In this document: in pieces, positions 25,616 to 34,227 of the stretch
How positions within the stretch are numbered: position 1 is the first letter of the stretch
Layout of the letters: each line of letters opens with the position of its first letter
Source: Hydrocarboniphaga effusa AP103
GTDB lineage: Bacteria > Pseudomonadota > Gammaproteobacteria > Nevskiales > Nevskiaceae
Assembly (NCBI RefSeq): GCF_000271305.1
Contig: NZ_AKGD01000003.1
Coordinates: 372,001-436,000 of the forward strand
Reading direction: 5' to 3'
DNA: 64,000 nucleotides
Translations under genes and position numbers: made by a program
The notes under the pieces: model-generated
Told to the model about the DNA's origin: nothing
The model's database searches: none
Seen by the model: the letters and a program-made list of their open reading frames with translations, nothing else

Positions 25616-25888
25616 ATGTTTAGGTTTTTATTCATACTCTCCTTTCTTAATGTTTCTATTGTCTTGCCTGCACATGCTGCTATTGATTATGAAAAGGAAA
25701 TACTAAAGTTAGGGGTGCAAGCAACTTCGTCGGGAGACCAGATATATTTTACCGTGGTGGGTGGACTTTCTTATGCCTGTCCCACCCAGCACATCTACTC
25801 CCCACTGTCTTCTAATTTTGGCAAGGCTGCTTATGCGCAATTGTTGGCTGCAAAAACAGGTGGCAAAAAACTTTCGCGCATGCATTGA
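25616..25888 (+). pseudogene. small secreted protein, family copy 5, 3' truncated
   Basis: 90 codons from the ATG at 25616 (GAAAGGG upstream). Signal peptide MFRFLFILSFLNVSIVLPAH ends at AHA. The mature part follows the family pattern through Cys in SYACPTQ and the helix AAYAQLLAAKTGGKK, close to copy 2. It then stops matching: LSRMH and a stop replace the last strand and second Cys. The break at about 25,868 coincides with the return to GC-rich DNA, so the 3' end was probably lost in a rearrangement. It may still be translated. Confidence 0.7.
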
Positions 25889-25981
25889 GAGCTTCCGCTT
25901 CGCGAGCGATGGCATGTTCGGCGTCTCGCAACCCCGGATGAACCGCGCTGGATCGCCGTCGCGGCCTCGCGCGGCACTCGC

Positions 25982-27892
25982 TCAGACGTTCGGGGCAAAT
26001 TCCTCGGCCCCGGCGCGATACAGCCGCCAGCTGCCCTTGCCGGCGAGCTTGGCGACGTACATCGCCTCGTCGGCCTGGCGCATCACGGTGGCGGCGTCGG
26101 GGCTGTCGTGGCGGATCAGGGCGATGCCGATCGAGGCGCGGATGCGGAACGGCTTGCCCTGGATCGTGAAGGTCTCGCCGAGGCTGGCGATCAGCGCGTC
26201 GGCGAGTTCGTAGGCTTCGGCCGCCACCTCGATGCGATCGAGCAGCACCGCGAACTCGTCACCGCCGATGCGGCCGGCGGTCGCGCCCTCGATCGGCACC
26301 AGCGCCGACATGCGCCGGGCCGCGTACTTGAGCAGCTCGTCGCCGAAGGCGTGGCCGTAGCGATCGTTGATGAGCTTGAAATCGTCGAGGTCGATGTAGA
26401 GCAGGGCGCCGAGCTGGTGCGGCGAGCGCGCGGCGCGCACCACGCGCTGTAGCGATTCGTTGAACAGGCGCCGGTTGCCGAGGCCCGTGAGGGTGTCGTA
26501 GTTGGCGAGCTGGGCGAGCTTCTGCATCGCGAGCTGCCGGCGATTGGTCTCGACCGCGAACTGGTCGAGCACCGCGTTGTAGAACACCGCGATGCGCGCC
26601 GCTTCGGTTTCGGGCTCGACATCGACGCGCGTGGAGAAATCGCCACGCCGGGCCTGGCGGTCCATCTGCACGATCAGATCGAGCACCGCGCTGCTCGCTC
26701 CGTGCTCGGCGATGTTGAGCCCGATGCGCTCGTCCTGCGCGCTCACGCGCAGCGGCAGCACGAGGTTGAGCAGTCGCAGCACCGTGTACGAAAGCCCGAG
26801 CGAGAACACGCCCACGCTGACGACGCCGATGGCCTGCGTGCCGAGCTGCTGCCAGCGGCCGACGCCGTCGCCCCAGCTGCCGTCGGGCGCGCAGAGCGCC
26901 ACCGCGAGCGTGCCCCAGATGCCGCCGAACAGATGCACGGGCACCGCCCCGACGGCGTCGTCGATCCGCAGGCGCTCGAGCCCGAGCGTGCCGACCACGC
27001 AGACCATGCCGCCGACCGCGCCGACGAACAGCGCGGCCGGCGGCGTCAGCAGATGACAGCTCGCGGTGACCGCGACGAGCCCGGCGAGCACGCCATTCAT
27101 GATGCGATCGACCGCCGGGATGCCGAGCAGCTTCCAGGTCAGCAGCGTCGCCGCGAGGCCGCCAGCGCCGCCCGCGAGCGCGGTGTTGACGATGATGGCC
27201 GGCACCTTCGGCGTGAGCGCCATCGCGCTGCCGCCGTTGAAGCCGAACCAGCCGACCCAGAGCAGGAACACCCCGAGCGTCGCCACCGGCAGGTTGTAGC
27301 CCTCGATCGAGCGCCCTTGGGCGCCGAAGCGGCCGACGCGTGGCCCGATGATCAGCAGGCAGGCCAGCGAGACCCAGCCGCCAACCGAGTGCACGACGGT
27401 CGATCCGGCGAAGTCGATGAAACCGATTTCGGCGAGCCAGCCCGCCACCGTGTGATCGAGCGCGCCCCCCCAGGCCCAGTGACCGACGATCGGATAGACG
27501 ATCAGCGAGACCAGCACCGCCGACCAGCAGTAGGCCGCGAAGCACATGCGCTCGGCGACGGCACCCGAAACGATGGTCGTGGCAGTGCCGCAGAACGCGA
27601 CCTGAAAGAAGAACATCGTCGACAGCCAGGTGCTGGTCGGTCCGAACAGCATCTCCGGCTCGGTGCCGATGAGCCCGTACCAACTGGCTCCGAACATCAG
27701 GCCGAAGCCGGCCAGCCCGTAGAGTACCGAGGCGATGCAGAAATCGATGAGGTTCTTGAACGCGACGTTGATGCTGTTCTTGGCGCGCACGAGGCCCGAT
27801 TCGACGCAGGTGAAGCCGGCCTGCATCAGCACCACCAGCACGGCGCAGGACAGGACCCACAGAAGGTCGACGGGTTGGTGCGTACTGGCCAT
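25982..27892 (-). CDS. Amt ammonium channel fused to GGDEF diguanylate cyclase
   Basis: 636 residues. Residues 1-385 are an Amt/Rh channel with eleven expected helices. They keep the features of ammonium conductance: Phe100 and the GWFGFN Phe (gate), Asp160, and the twin pore histidines His168 and His320. A linker of about 75 residues (390-465) leads to a GGDEF domain (YDTLTGLGNRRL, then IDLDDFKLINDRYGHAFGDE) with intact GGDEF at 543-547. The RxxD inhibitory site that often lies five residues before GGDEF is absent. It should make cyclic di-GMP in response to ammonium or its transport. The ATG at 27892 gives the Amt N-terminus; a longer frame exists but is implausible. No glnK is adjacent. 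Confidence 0.93.
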   Translation of the reverse strand: MASTHQPVDLLWVLSCAVLVVLMQAGFTCVESGLVRAKNSINVAFKNLIDFCIASVLYGLAGFGLMFGASWYGLIGTEPEMLFGPTSTWLSTMFFFQVAFCGTATTIVSGAVAERMCFAAYCWSAVLVSLIVYPIVGHWAWGGALDHTVAGWLAEIGFIDFAGSTVVHSVGGWVSLACLLIIGPRVGRFGAQGRSIEGYNLPVATLGVFLLWVGWFGFNGGSAMALTPKVPAIIVNTALAGGAGGLAATLLTWKLLGIPAVDRIMNGVLAGLVAVTASCHLLTPPAALFVGAVGGMVCVVGTLGLERLRIDDAVGAVPVHLFGGIWGTLAVALCAPDGSWGDGVGRWQQLGTQAIGVVSVGVFSLGLSYTVLRLLNLVLPLRVSAQDERIGLNIAEHGASSAVLDLIVQMDRQARRGDFSTRVDVEPETEAARIAVFYNAVLDQFAVETNRRQLAMQKLAQLANYDTLTGLGNRRLFNESLQRVVRAARSPHQLGALLYIDLDDFKLINDRYGHAFGDELLKYAARRMSALVPIEGATAGRIGGDEFAVLLDRIEVAAEAYELADALIASLGETFTIQGKPFRIRASIGIALIRHDSPDAATVMRQADEAMYVAKLAGKGSWRLYRAGAEEFAPNV

Positions 27893-28100
27893 TGAACAAA
27901 AAGCGATTCGGCGCGCGGGCCGCGAGAACGCGCCATTATCGGGCGCGCGCCCGGTGTGCCGGGGGCGCTCGTCCGGCCAAGCGCGCCGTTCATCAACTGC
28001 CCGCAAGAATCACAGCAGCGGGTCGGCGCGTATTTCTGGTTTCTCGCGATGCGGGGTGAGGCTAGACTGCGGGGCCCCGTCGATTTCCGGAGCTGGTCTG

Positions 28101-28808
28101 TTGCGCAAGTCCCTCGTTGCATCCGCCGTGATGTTGTCGCTCAGCGCTGGCTGCGCCAGCTACGTCACCCCGGGCGGGCCGGTGAAGCTCGCCGAGATCA
28201 GCCGCGTCGGCGACGACATGGCTTCGCGCCAGCCGTCGCCGAAGTTCCCGGCGAGCATCGGCGTGGTACGCGTGCAGGCCCCGCGCTACGCCTCGGCGAG
28301 CACGCGCGGTTACGGCAAGGGTGTTTTCAGCCTGGTGACCGCGCAGGAGCTCATCGGCGATCCGCAGCTGGCGGCCATCGGCGGCTGGGCTTCGGTCGGC
28401 AAGGTGCAGACGCTCGACACCAGCCTGCTGCCATCCAAGTTCGATTCGCTGGACGACCTGCGGCTGGCTGCGGCCAAGTTGCAGATCGACGTGCTGCTGG
28501 TGACCACGGTCGATACGGTGTTCGAGGCCGGCGGCAAGACTTTCGGCCCGTCGTCGGATTTCAAGCTCGGCAAGTCCGACACCGACGCGGCGATCCGCTC
28601 GACCGCCTCGGCGGTGTTCGTCGACGTGCGCACCGGTTTCAGTTACGGGCAGGCCGAAGCCGGCGCGCGCGCCGCGGACCTCGCAGCGGCCGGGAATTCC
28701 GAAAAGTCGCTCGACAGGCTGCGCCTGCAAACCGAGCGCCAGGCCTTCGAAGCGTTTCTGGTCGAAGCCCAGACCACCTGGGCTGGCATCGAGCGGCGGT
28801 ACAACTGA
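28101..28808 (+). CDS. uncharacterised lipoprotein
   Basis: 235 residues. The TTG start at 28101 follows GGAG and gives MRKSLVASAVMLSLSAGCAS, a signal with lipobox SAGC. The mature part has alternating strands and helices, such as FPASIGVVRVQAP, then LAAAKLQIDVLLVTTVDTVF and ASAVFVDVRTGFSYGQAE. This resembles the periplasmic lipoproteins that build a Rossmann-like sheet. A coiled helix closes the protein. I do not know a function. Upstream is the divergent Amt-GGDEF gene; 177 bases downstream is a second exported protein. Confidence 0.75.
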   Translation: MRKSLVASAVMLSLSAGCASYVTPGGPVKLAEISRVGDDMASRQPSPKFPASIGVVRVQAPRYASASTRGYGKGVFSLVTAQELIGDPQLAAIGGWASVGKVQTLDTSLLPSKFDSLDDLRLAAAKLQIDVLLVTTVDTVFEAGGKTFGPSSDFKLGKSDTDAAIRSTASAVFVDVRTGFSYGQAEAGARAADLAAAGNSEKSLDRLRLQTERQAFEAFLVEAQTTWAGIERRYN

Positions 28809-28897
28809 GGAAGCCGGGAAACGACAGACGACAGACGGGGAACGCAAAAGCGGGTGAGCTGGTCTTGCCATGGCCCGCAACCGGAATTCCGCTCGCC

Positions 28898-28932
28898 GTC
28901 TCCCGTCTCCCGTCTCCCGTCTCCCGTCTCCC
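28898..28932. repeat. tandem repeat of GTCTCCC, five copies
   Basis: Five perfect 7-base copies in a row, 54 bases before the ATG of the 860-residue exported protein. A related shorter run (ACGACAG twice) lies at about 28,822. A unit of seven is not a multiple of three, and the tract is upstream of the gene, so copy-number change would alter promoter or leader spacing. Confidence 0.85.
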
Positions 28933-28985
28933 GGCGTTCATCCAGCCTGACGCAAACTGAATTGAAGACCCCAACACCGATTGCC

Positions 28986-31568
28986 ATGTCTCTGCGCGCG
29001 AGTCTGTTCCGAGCGTTTCTGCCTTTCTTCGCCCTGCTGCTGAGCGGCGCCGCCCAGGCCGCCGGGCCGGCGCCGTTCGATCTGGTCGGGCCGACGCTCG
29101 ACATGGTCGTCACGCGCGGCAAGACCATCCTGCCGGCTTCGGAAGTGCCGAACCTGGCCGAAGGCGACCGCATCTGGGTGAAGCCGGAGTTTCCGAAGTC
29201 GCAGTCGGCGAACTATCTGCTCGTGATCGCGTTCCTGGCCGGCTCGACCAATCCACCGCCCGAGAGCTGGTTCTTTCCGTGCAAGACCTGGACGGGCAAG
29301 TGCGCCAAGGAGGGGCTCACGGTCACGGTGCCCAAAGGCGCCCAGCAGGCGCTGGTGTTCCTGGCGCCGGAGACCAATGGTGATCTCAAGGGCATCGTCG
29401 CGGCGGTGCGGGGCAAGCCGGGTTCGTTCGTGCGGGCGACGCAGGATCTGAACCAGGCCACGCTCGACCGCTCGCGCCTGAACCGCTATCTCGACGCGAT
29501 CCGCGTGCTCAATCAGGGCGACCCGGCGGTACTCAAGCAAACCGCGCCGCTGCTCGCGCGCAGCCTGGCGATCTCGGTCGACGAGAAGTGTCTCGACAAG
29601 ATTCCTCAGCTGCAGGCGGCCTGCCTGACGCAAGGGCAGGAGGCGCTGATCCTCAACGACGTGCACAGCACCACGCTGGCGCAGGCGCTCACCTCGGGCC
29701 CGGCGGCCGACCTCGTGATGGCCGCGAGTTCGACGCCCGAGCTCGGCTACGGCATCTACAGCCCGTACATCGCCTCGGTGCTCGACATGGTGCGCATCTT
29801 CGATTCGTTCAGCACCGCGCAGTACTCGTACATTCCGGCGCTGACCTCGCACAAGGGCGACAAGCTCGAACTCACGCTCAATACGCCGCCGTCCTTCAGC
29901 AACCCGAAGTCGGTGATGGTGGTGGCGCTGCCGGCGATCGAAAGGCCGCAGCTGCCGCCGCTGCACGCGGTGAACCCATCGGACATCTACTGCGCGAGCC
30001 GCAACGACCTCGTGCTGCCTGTGCAGGGCGCTCCGCTGGCCTTCTCGACCAATTACGCACACGACATCGTGCTCGCGGTCAGCGGCAAGGACGGCAAGAC
30101 CTACCGGCTGCCGGCGCGCGCCGATGCGGCCGAAGGCGGCTACGTGGTCAACACCGCAGCGCTGCAGTCGGTCAACCTCGGCGACACCGTGCGCGCCTCG
30201 CTGCAGGGCTATTGGGGCTTCGAGCCCTACACCGGCCCGGGCTTCTCGCTGCGCAACGCCAAGGCCAACGCCTGGTCGCTCGCCCAGGGCGACCAGGACG
30301 CGCTCGTGGTCGGCCGTCCGGACACCATTCACCTGCGCACCGATGCGGTCAGCTGCGTCGACAACATCATGCTGCGCGATCCGGCCGGCAAGGAGCTCAA
30401 GGCCGAGTGGAAGGCCGTCAAGCCCGGCGAAGTCGAGGTCAAGCTGCCGCTGACCGACGCCCAGCCCGGCGCGATGACCTTGCTGATCGGCCAGTACGGC
30501 GTATCGACGCCACACCCGATTCCGATCCAGGTGTTTTCGAGCGCCGCTCGTCTCGACAGCTTCGTGCTGCATGCCGGTGACTCGCAGGGCGTGCTCAAGG
30601 GCAGCCGGCTCGACGAGGTCGCGAGCCTGGCGATCGGCTCGGTGGTGTTCACGCCGGGCGAGCTGTCGGCCCAGGGCAGCAACGATGCGCTTGTGATGAT
30701 CGCGCAGGACGCCTCGGCGTCGGCGGCGCTCAGGCCCGATCGCGGCATCGCGGCGCGCGTCACGCTCAAGGACGGCCGCGTCTCCAAGGTCAACGCCACG
30801 GTCGATGTGCCGCGCCCGAGCGTGACGATGATCGGCAAGAGCGTGCGGCCCTCGCAGTCGAGCACCGAAAGCAATATCCAGCTCACCGACCAGGACGTAC
30901 TGCCGCAGGATGCCAAGCTGACCTTCTCGGTTCGCGCGCAGACGCCGGCCGGTTTCGGCCGCGACCAGGCGATCGAAGTGGCGACCGAGGACGAGGGCTT
31001 CAGCACCAGCCTGTCGATCGGCAACGGCGGCATTCGCCTCGAGAACAGCAAGGTCGCGCTGATCACGCTCGATCCGGCGAAGGCTTTCGGTTTTTCGGCC
31101 TTCGGTCCGCTCAAGTTCCGCGCGGTCGCGGGCGGTGTCGCCGGCGACTGGCAACCGCTCGCCACGCTCGTGCGCCTGCCGGCCCTGCGCGAACTCAAGT
31201 GCCCCGAGGACACCGCGCGCGCCTGCCGGCTCAGCGGCAACGACCTGTTCCTGATCGAGGCGATCTCGGGCAGCCCGCAGTTCGACAAGCCGGTGCAGGT
31301 CTCGCACGGCTATCCGGGTTCGAGCCTGCCGGTGCCGCACCCGACCGCGGGCAAGCTCTACGTGAAGCTGCGCGACGACCCGAGCGTCATCAACAGCGCG
31401 ACGCTGACCGTGCAGCCGCTGCCGCCGACGCCGGAGGAGCTCGAAGCCGCGGCGGCGAAGCAGGCTGCGACTCAACAGACGCAGCAGCAGGCCCAATCGC
31501 CGCCGCCGACACCGGCCCCGAATGCGGAAGCGCCTACGCCGCCTGCGCCGGCCGCTGCGCAGCCCTGA
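28986..31568 (+). CDS. large exported protein of unknown function
   Basis: 860 residues. Signal peptide to about residue 25 (LLLSGAAQAAG). The mature protein is beta-rich throughout with four or more Ig-like or sandwich segments (LDMVVTRGKTILPASEVPNL; RLDSFVLHAGDSQGVLKGSR; SVTMIGKSVRPSQSS). A helical block lies at about 150-260, with cysteines in pairs. The last 50 residues are a Pro/Gln/Ala-rich low-complexity tail (EELEAAAAKQ, then PPPTPAP). I do not recognise the family. It has a good hairpin terminator and no enzyme motif. The repeat tract upstream may affect its expression. Confidence 0.75.
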   Translation: MSLRASLFRAFLPFFALLLSGAAQAAGPAPFDLVGPTLDMVVTRGKTILPASEVPNLAEGDRIWVKPEFPKSQSANYLLVIAFLAGSTNPPPESWFFPCKTWTGKCAKEGLTVTVPKGAQQALVFLAPETNGDLKGIVAAVRGKPGSFVRATQDLNQATLDRSRLNRYLDAIRVLNQGDPAVLKQTAPLLARSLAISVDEKCLDKIPQLQAACLTQGQEALILNDVHSTTLAQALTSGPAADLVMAASSTPELGYGIYSPYIASVLDMVRIFDSFSTAQYSYIPALTSHKGDKLELTLNTPPSFSNPKSVMVVALPAIERPQLPPLHAVNPSDIYCASRNDLVLPVQGAPLAFSTNYAHDIVLAVSGKDGKTYRLPARADAAEGGYVVNTAALQSVNLGDTVRASLQGYWGFEPYTGPGFSLRNAKANAWSLAQGDQDALVVGRPDTIHLRTDAVSCVDNIMLRDPAGKELKAEWKAVKPGEVEVKLPLTDAQPGAMTLLIGQYGVSTPHPIPIQVFSSAARLDSFVLHAGDSQGVLKGSRLDEVASLAIGSVVFTPGELSAQGSNDALVMIAQDASASAALRPDRGIAARVTLKDGRVSKVNATVDVPRPSVTMIGKSVRPSQSSTESNIQLTDQDVLPQDAKLTFSVRAQTPAGFGRDQAIEVATEDEGFSTSLSIGNGGIRLENSKVALITLDPAKAFGFSAFGPLKFRAVAGGVAGDWQPLATLVRLPALRELKCPEDTARACRLSGNDLFLIEAISGSPQFDKPVQVSHGYPGSSLPVPHPTAGKLYVKLRDDPSVINSATLTVQPLPPTPEELEAAAAKQAATQQTQQQAQSPPPTPAPNAEAPTPPAPAAAQP

Positions 31569-31596
31569 GCTGAAGCTTCGAGTTCGAGGCTTCACG

Positions 31597-31626
31597 CGAA
31601 AAGACCGGCGCAAGCCGGTCTTTTCG
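31597..31626. terminator. bidirectional intrinsic terminator
   Basis: A 13-bp stem (31597-31609 with 31614-31626) around a GCAA loop, with A-run and T-run arms at the base. It lies between the convergent exported-protein and DUF817 genes. Confidence 0.8.
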
Positions 31627-31649
31627 TTTCTGTGGCCACCTGATCGAGT

Positions 31650-32492
31650 TCAATCGTGCAGCTGGATCGTCGCCTTGATGTGCTTGAGCTGGGCGACGAT
31701 CGAAAAGGTCATGATCACGAGCAGTGACCACGATCCCCACTTGCCGAGATGCACCGTGGCCCAGGCGCCGAACTGGTTCGGGTACTGCCAGATGCCGAAG
31801 AAGGTGCCGAAGTTTTCGGCGAGCCACAGGAAGAATCCGATCAGCACGAAGGCCAGCACCAGCGGCATGCGGCGGTCGCGATCGAGCGGCCGGAACACCA
31901 CGCCGCAGCGCGCGTAAAGCCCCAGCGTGAGCGCCGCCAGCGGAACACGGATGTCGGCGATGTAGTGATGCGTGAAGAAGTTGAGGTAGATCAGGATCGA
32001 GACGGTCCAGGTCATCCAGTACGGCGGATGGCGCTCGATGCGCAGATCGAGCAGTCGCCAGGCCTGGATCATGTAGCTGCCGACCGCGGCGTACATGAAG
32101 CCCGAGAACAGCGGCACGCCGAGCAGCTTGCTGTAAGCCGCATCGGGATAGCGCCAGGAGCCGATCGCCGCCGACACCTTGAAGGCTTCGAGCGCGAAGC
32201 CGAGCGCATGGAACACCATGATCGCCTTGAACTCGTCGACGCTTTCGAGCCGGCTCCAGAGCAGCCAGGCCTGAGTGACCAAAGCAATCACGAGCAGCAG
32301 GTCGTAGCGCGCCAGGCCGAACAGCCCGGCCTTCGGAACCAGCACGACGGCACCGAAGATGATCACCGCGAACAGACAGGCGCGGGCCTCCTTGATGCCG
32401 AACCAGAGCAGTTCGAGCAGGCCGCGGCGCCAGCCTTCGACGATCGAACGGCGGTCGGGATCGAGCAGGACGCGGTCGAGGCTGGCGAGCAT
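31650..32492 (-). CDS. DUF817 family integral membrane protein
   Basis: 280 residues with about seven hydrophobic helices. The pattern AFKVSAAIGSWRYPD, followed by FSGFMYAAVGSYMIQAWRLL and LNFFTHHYIADIR, is typical of DUF817. A conserved stretch, WLAENFGTFFGIWQYPNQ, follows. Length and helix number match the family. The ATG at 32492 was chosen because upstream residues in the longer frame are not membrane-like and overlap the divergent pseudouridine synthase region. Histidines in membrane segments suggest metal or hydride chemistry, but the function is unknown. Confidence 0.85.
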   Translation of the reverse strand: MLASLDRVLLDPDRRSIVEGWRRGLLELLWFGIKEARACLFAVIIFGAVVLVPKAGLFGLARYDLLLVIALVTQAWLLWSRLESVDEFKAIMVFHALGFALEAFKVSAAIGSWRYPDAAYSKLLGVPLFSGFMYAAVGSYMIQAWRLLDLRIERHPPYWMTWTVSILIYLNFFTHHYIADIRVPLAALTLGLYARCGVVFRPLDRDRRMPLVLAFVLIGFFLWLAENFGTFFGIWQYPNQFGAWATVHLGKWGSWSLLVIMTFSIVAQLKHIKATIQLHD

Positions 32493-32544
32493 GCGCGAAT
32501 GATGCCTGCGGAGCGCCTTGCGCGAAACGCGCGACAATGCGCCC

Positions 32545-33273
32545 ATGAGTGAACCGATCCGTTTGTCCAAGGCTGTCATCGCCCTCACGGGCTGTTCGCG
32601 GCGCGAGTCCGAGCTGTACATCGAAGGCGGCTGGGTAACGGTGGATGGCGAAGTCGTCGACGCGCCGCAGTTCATGGTCGCCGAAGGCCAGCAGGTGGAG
32701 CTGCTGCCGGGCGCCAGGCCGGATGAAGCCGAGCCGGTGACGATCCTGCTGCACAAGCCGGCCGGCATCGAGTCCGACAGCGGCGAGCAGCGGGCCGCGA
32801 GCCTGCTGGGCGCCGACACCCGCGTGAGCGAGCACACCGAGCCGCCGATGCGCGTGCTGCGCCGGCATTTCACGCGACTCGACGTGCCGATGCCGCTGAC
32901 GCGCCAGGCCAGCGGCCTGCTCGTGCTGACGCAGGACTGGCAGGTCAAGCGAAAGCTCACCGAGGACGCGGGCCGGCTCGAGCAGGAGTACGTTGTCGAC
33001 GTCGGCGGAACGATCGCCGAAGGCGGTCTCGAGCGGCTCAATCGCGGCGAATCATCGGGCAAGTGGAAGCTGCCGGCCTGCAAGCTCAGCTGGCAGAGCG
33101 AGAACCGCCTGCGCTTCGCCGGCAAGGACTTGTCGGCCGAACGCATCGAGGCGATGTGCGCCTCGGTGGGGCTCTCGGCGAGCGCGATCAAGCGCATTCG
33201 CATCGGCTCGATCGCGATGGCCAGGCTGCAGCCCGGCCAGTGGCGTTACCTGCACAAGGGCAAGCGCTTCTGA
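32545..33273 (+). CDS. RsuA/RluB/RluF-type pseudouridine synthase
   Basis: 242 residues. The N-terminal S4 RNA-binding domain (residues 1-55) reads RLSKAVIALTGCSRRESELY. The catalytic domain has HKPAGI and, instead of the usual GRLDxxTEGLLLLT, the variant TRLDVPMPLTRQASGLLVLT with the nucleophile at Asp113. The C-terminal part ends IKRIRIGSIAMARLQPGQWR. The family isomerises a specific uridine of rRNA. The altered motif and the conserved C-terminus place it nearer RluF/RluB than RsuA, but the target base is not predictable. Faces the DUF817 gene across about 50 bases. Confidence 0.85.
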   Translation: MSEPIRLSKAVIALTGCSRRESELYIEGGWVTVDGEVVDAPQFMVAEGQQVELLPGARPDEAEPVTILLHKPAGIESDSGEQRAASLLGADTRVSEHTEPPMRVLRRHFTRLDVPMPLTRQASGLLVLTQDWQVKRKLTEDAGRLEQEYVVDVGGTIAEGGLERLNRGESSGKWKLPACKLSWQSENRLRFAGKDLSAERIEAMCASVGLSASAIKRIRIGSIAMARLQPGQWRYLHKGKRF

Positions 33274-33282
33274 AGCGGCGCC

Positions 33283-34149
33283 TCAGTGCTTCCAGGGGCG
33301 CAGCGAATGCCCGAGCCTGAGCGTCGCCAGGCGCCCGCGTTCGCAACGCAGGCTCGACAAGGCCCAGCCTTCGACGAGCGCAGCGGCGGGCGCATCGGTG
33401 TTCGTGAGCACCGGGTCGCTCGCGAGCTCACGGGCGACGCTTTGATCTTGCAGCTGGCCCAGATGCGATTGAATGAGCTTGAGCTGCTTCACGTAGCGCG
33501 CCGTCGCGGCTTCGTCGAATAGCGGGCCGAAGAACTCCGCCGTGTAGCGCAGCTTCTTGAAGCGTTTGCGCAACTCGTGCAGATCCAGGTCCGACAGCTT
33601 CGCGCGTTGCCGCCAGAGCTTGCGAACCCGGCGATGCTGCTTGCGCAGCAGTTTCAGTGCGTGCTGCTCAAGCGTGACTTCGGAGCCGTCGATCGTCGCA
33701 CGCGCCTGGTCGCTGCCGAGTTCGCGCAGTGATTCGATCACGTGCCTGAACGCCGGTTGCGAGATCGCATCGACGCAGGCCTGCAAGGCCTGTTCGCCCT
33801 GTTTCTGCGCCGCCCGGCGCAGCCGGGTGATCGGCAGGCTCGACGGTTCCCGGGCGAGGACGTCGAGGGTTTCGTCGACGAACACGTGCCAGTTGCGTGC
33901 GATGCCGCTTTGCCGCGAAAGCAGCCTGAGCTCATCGAGCAGGCCTGGTTTGAGCGCCGGCGACGAAGCCGCGCAGTAATTGCGTACGGCCACGCGCAGG
34001 CGACGCAGCGAAATCCGGTAGTCATGCAGCGCATCGGCCGTCGGTTCGCGCAGGAGTGCTTGCGCGAGCGCTGCGAATTCGGACGTGCAGGCCTGCGTCA
34101 CGGCCAGCGAGCCGCTCACGGCGTCGACGTTCGGTTTCGGCGATTTCAT
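33283..34149 (-). CDS. CHAD domain protein
   Basis: 288 residues. The CHAD fold consists of two four-helix bundles with conserved basic faces: HDYRISLRRLRVAVRNY in the first half and LHELRKRFKKLRYTAEFF in the second, followed by LGQLQD. CHAD domains bind inorganic polyphosphate. The ATG at 34149 with CTGGAG upstream is preferred over two earlier in-frame codons with poorer sites. It is a stand-alone CHAD protein without the CYTH domain with which it is often fused. Ten bases separate its end from the pseudouridine synthase. Confidence 0.88.
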   Translation of the reverse strand: MKSPKPNVDAVSGSLAVTQACTSEFAALAQALLREPTADALHDYRISLRRLRVAVRNYCAASSPALKPGLLDELRLLSRQSGIARNWHVFVDETLDVLAREPSSLPITRLRRAAQKQGEQALQACVDAISQPAFRHVIESLRELGSDQARATIDGSEVTLEQHALKLLRKQHRRVRKLWRQRAKLSDLDLHELRKRFKKLRYTAEFFGPLFDEAATARYVKQLKLIQSHLGQLQDQSVARELASDPVLTNTDAPAAALVEGWALSSLRCERGRLATLRLGHSLRPWKH

Positions 34150-34227
34150 CGCAGGCTCCAGTCGAAATGAGGCCATGAGGCTAGCAAAGGTTCTTTCGGC
34201 CTGAGCGGCCGTGAACACCTCCGAGCA

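Noticed and set aside
28938..31613. An 891-residue antisense frame opposite the large exported protein
   Set aside because: Extreme Arg/His content and no hydrophobic core. The sense strand has a signal peptide and terminator.
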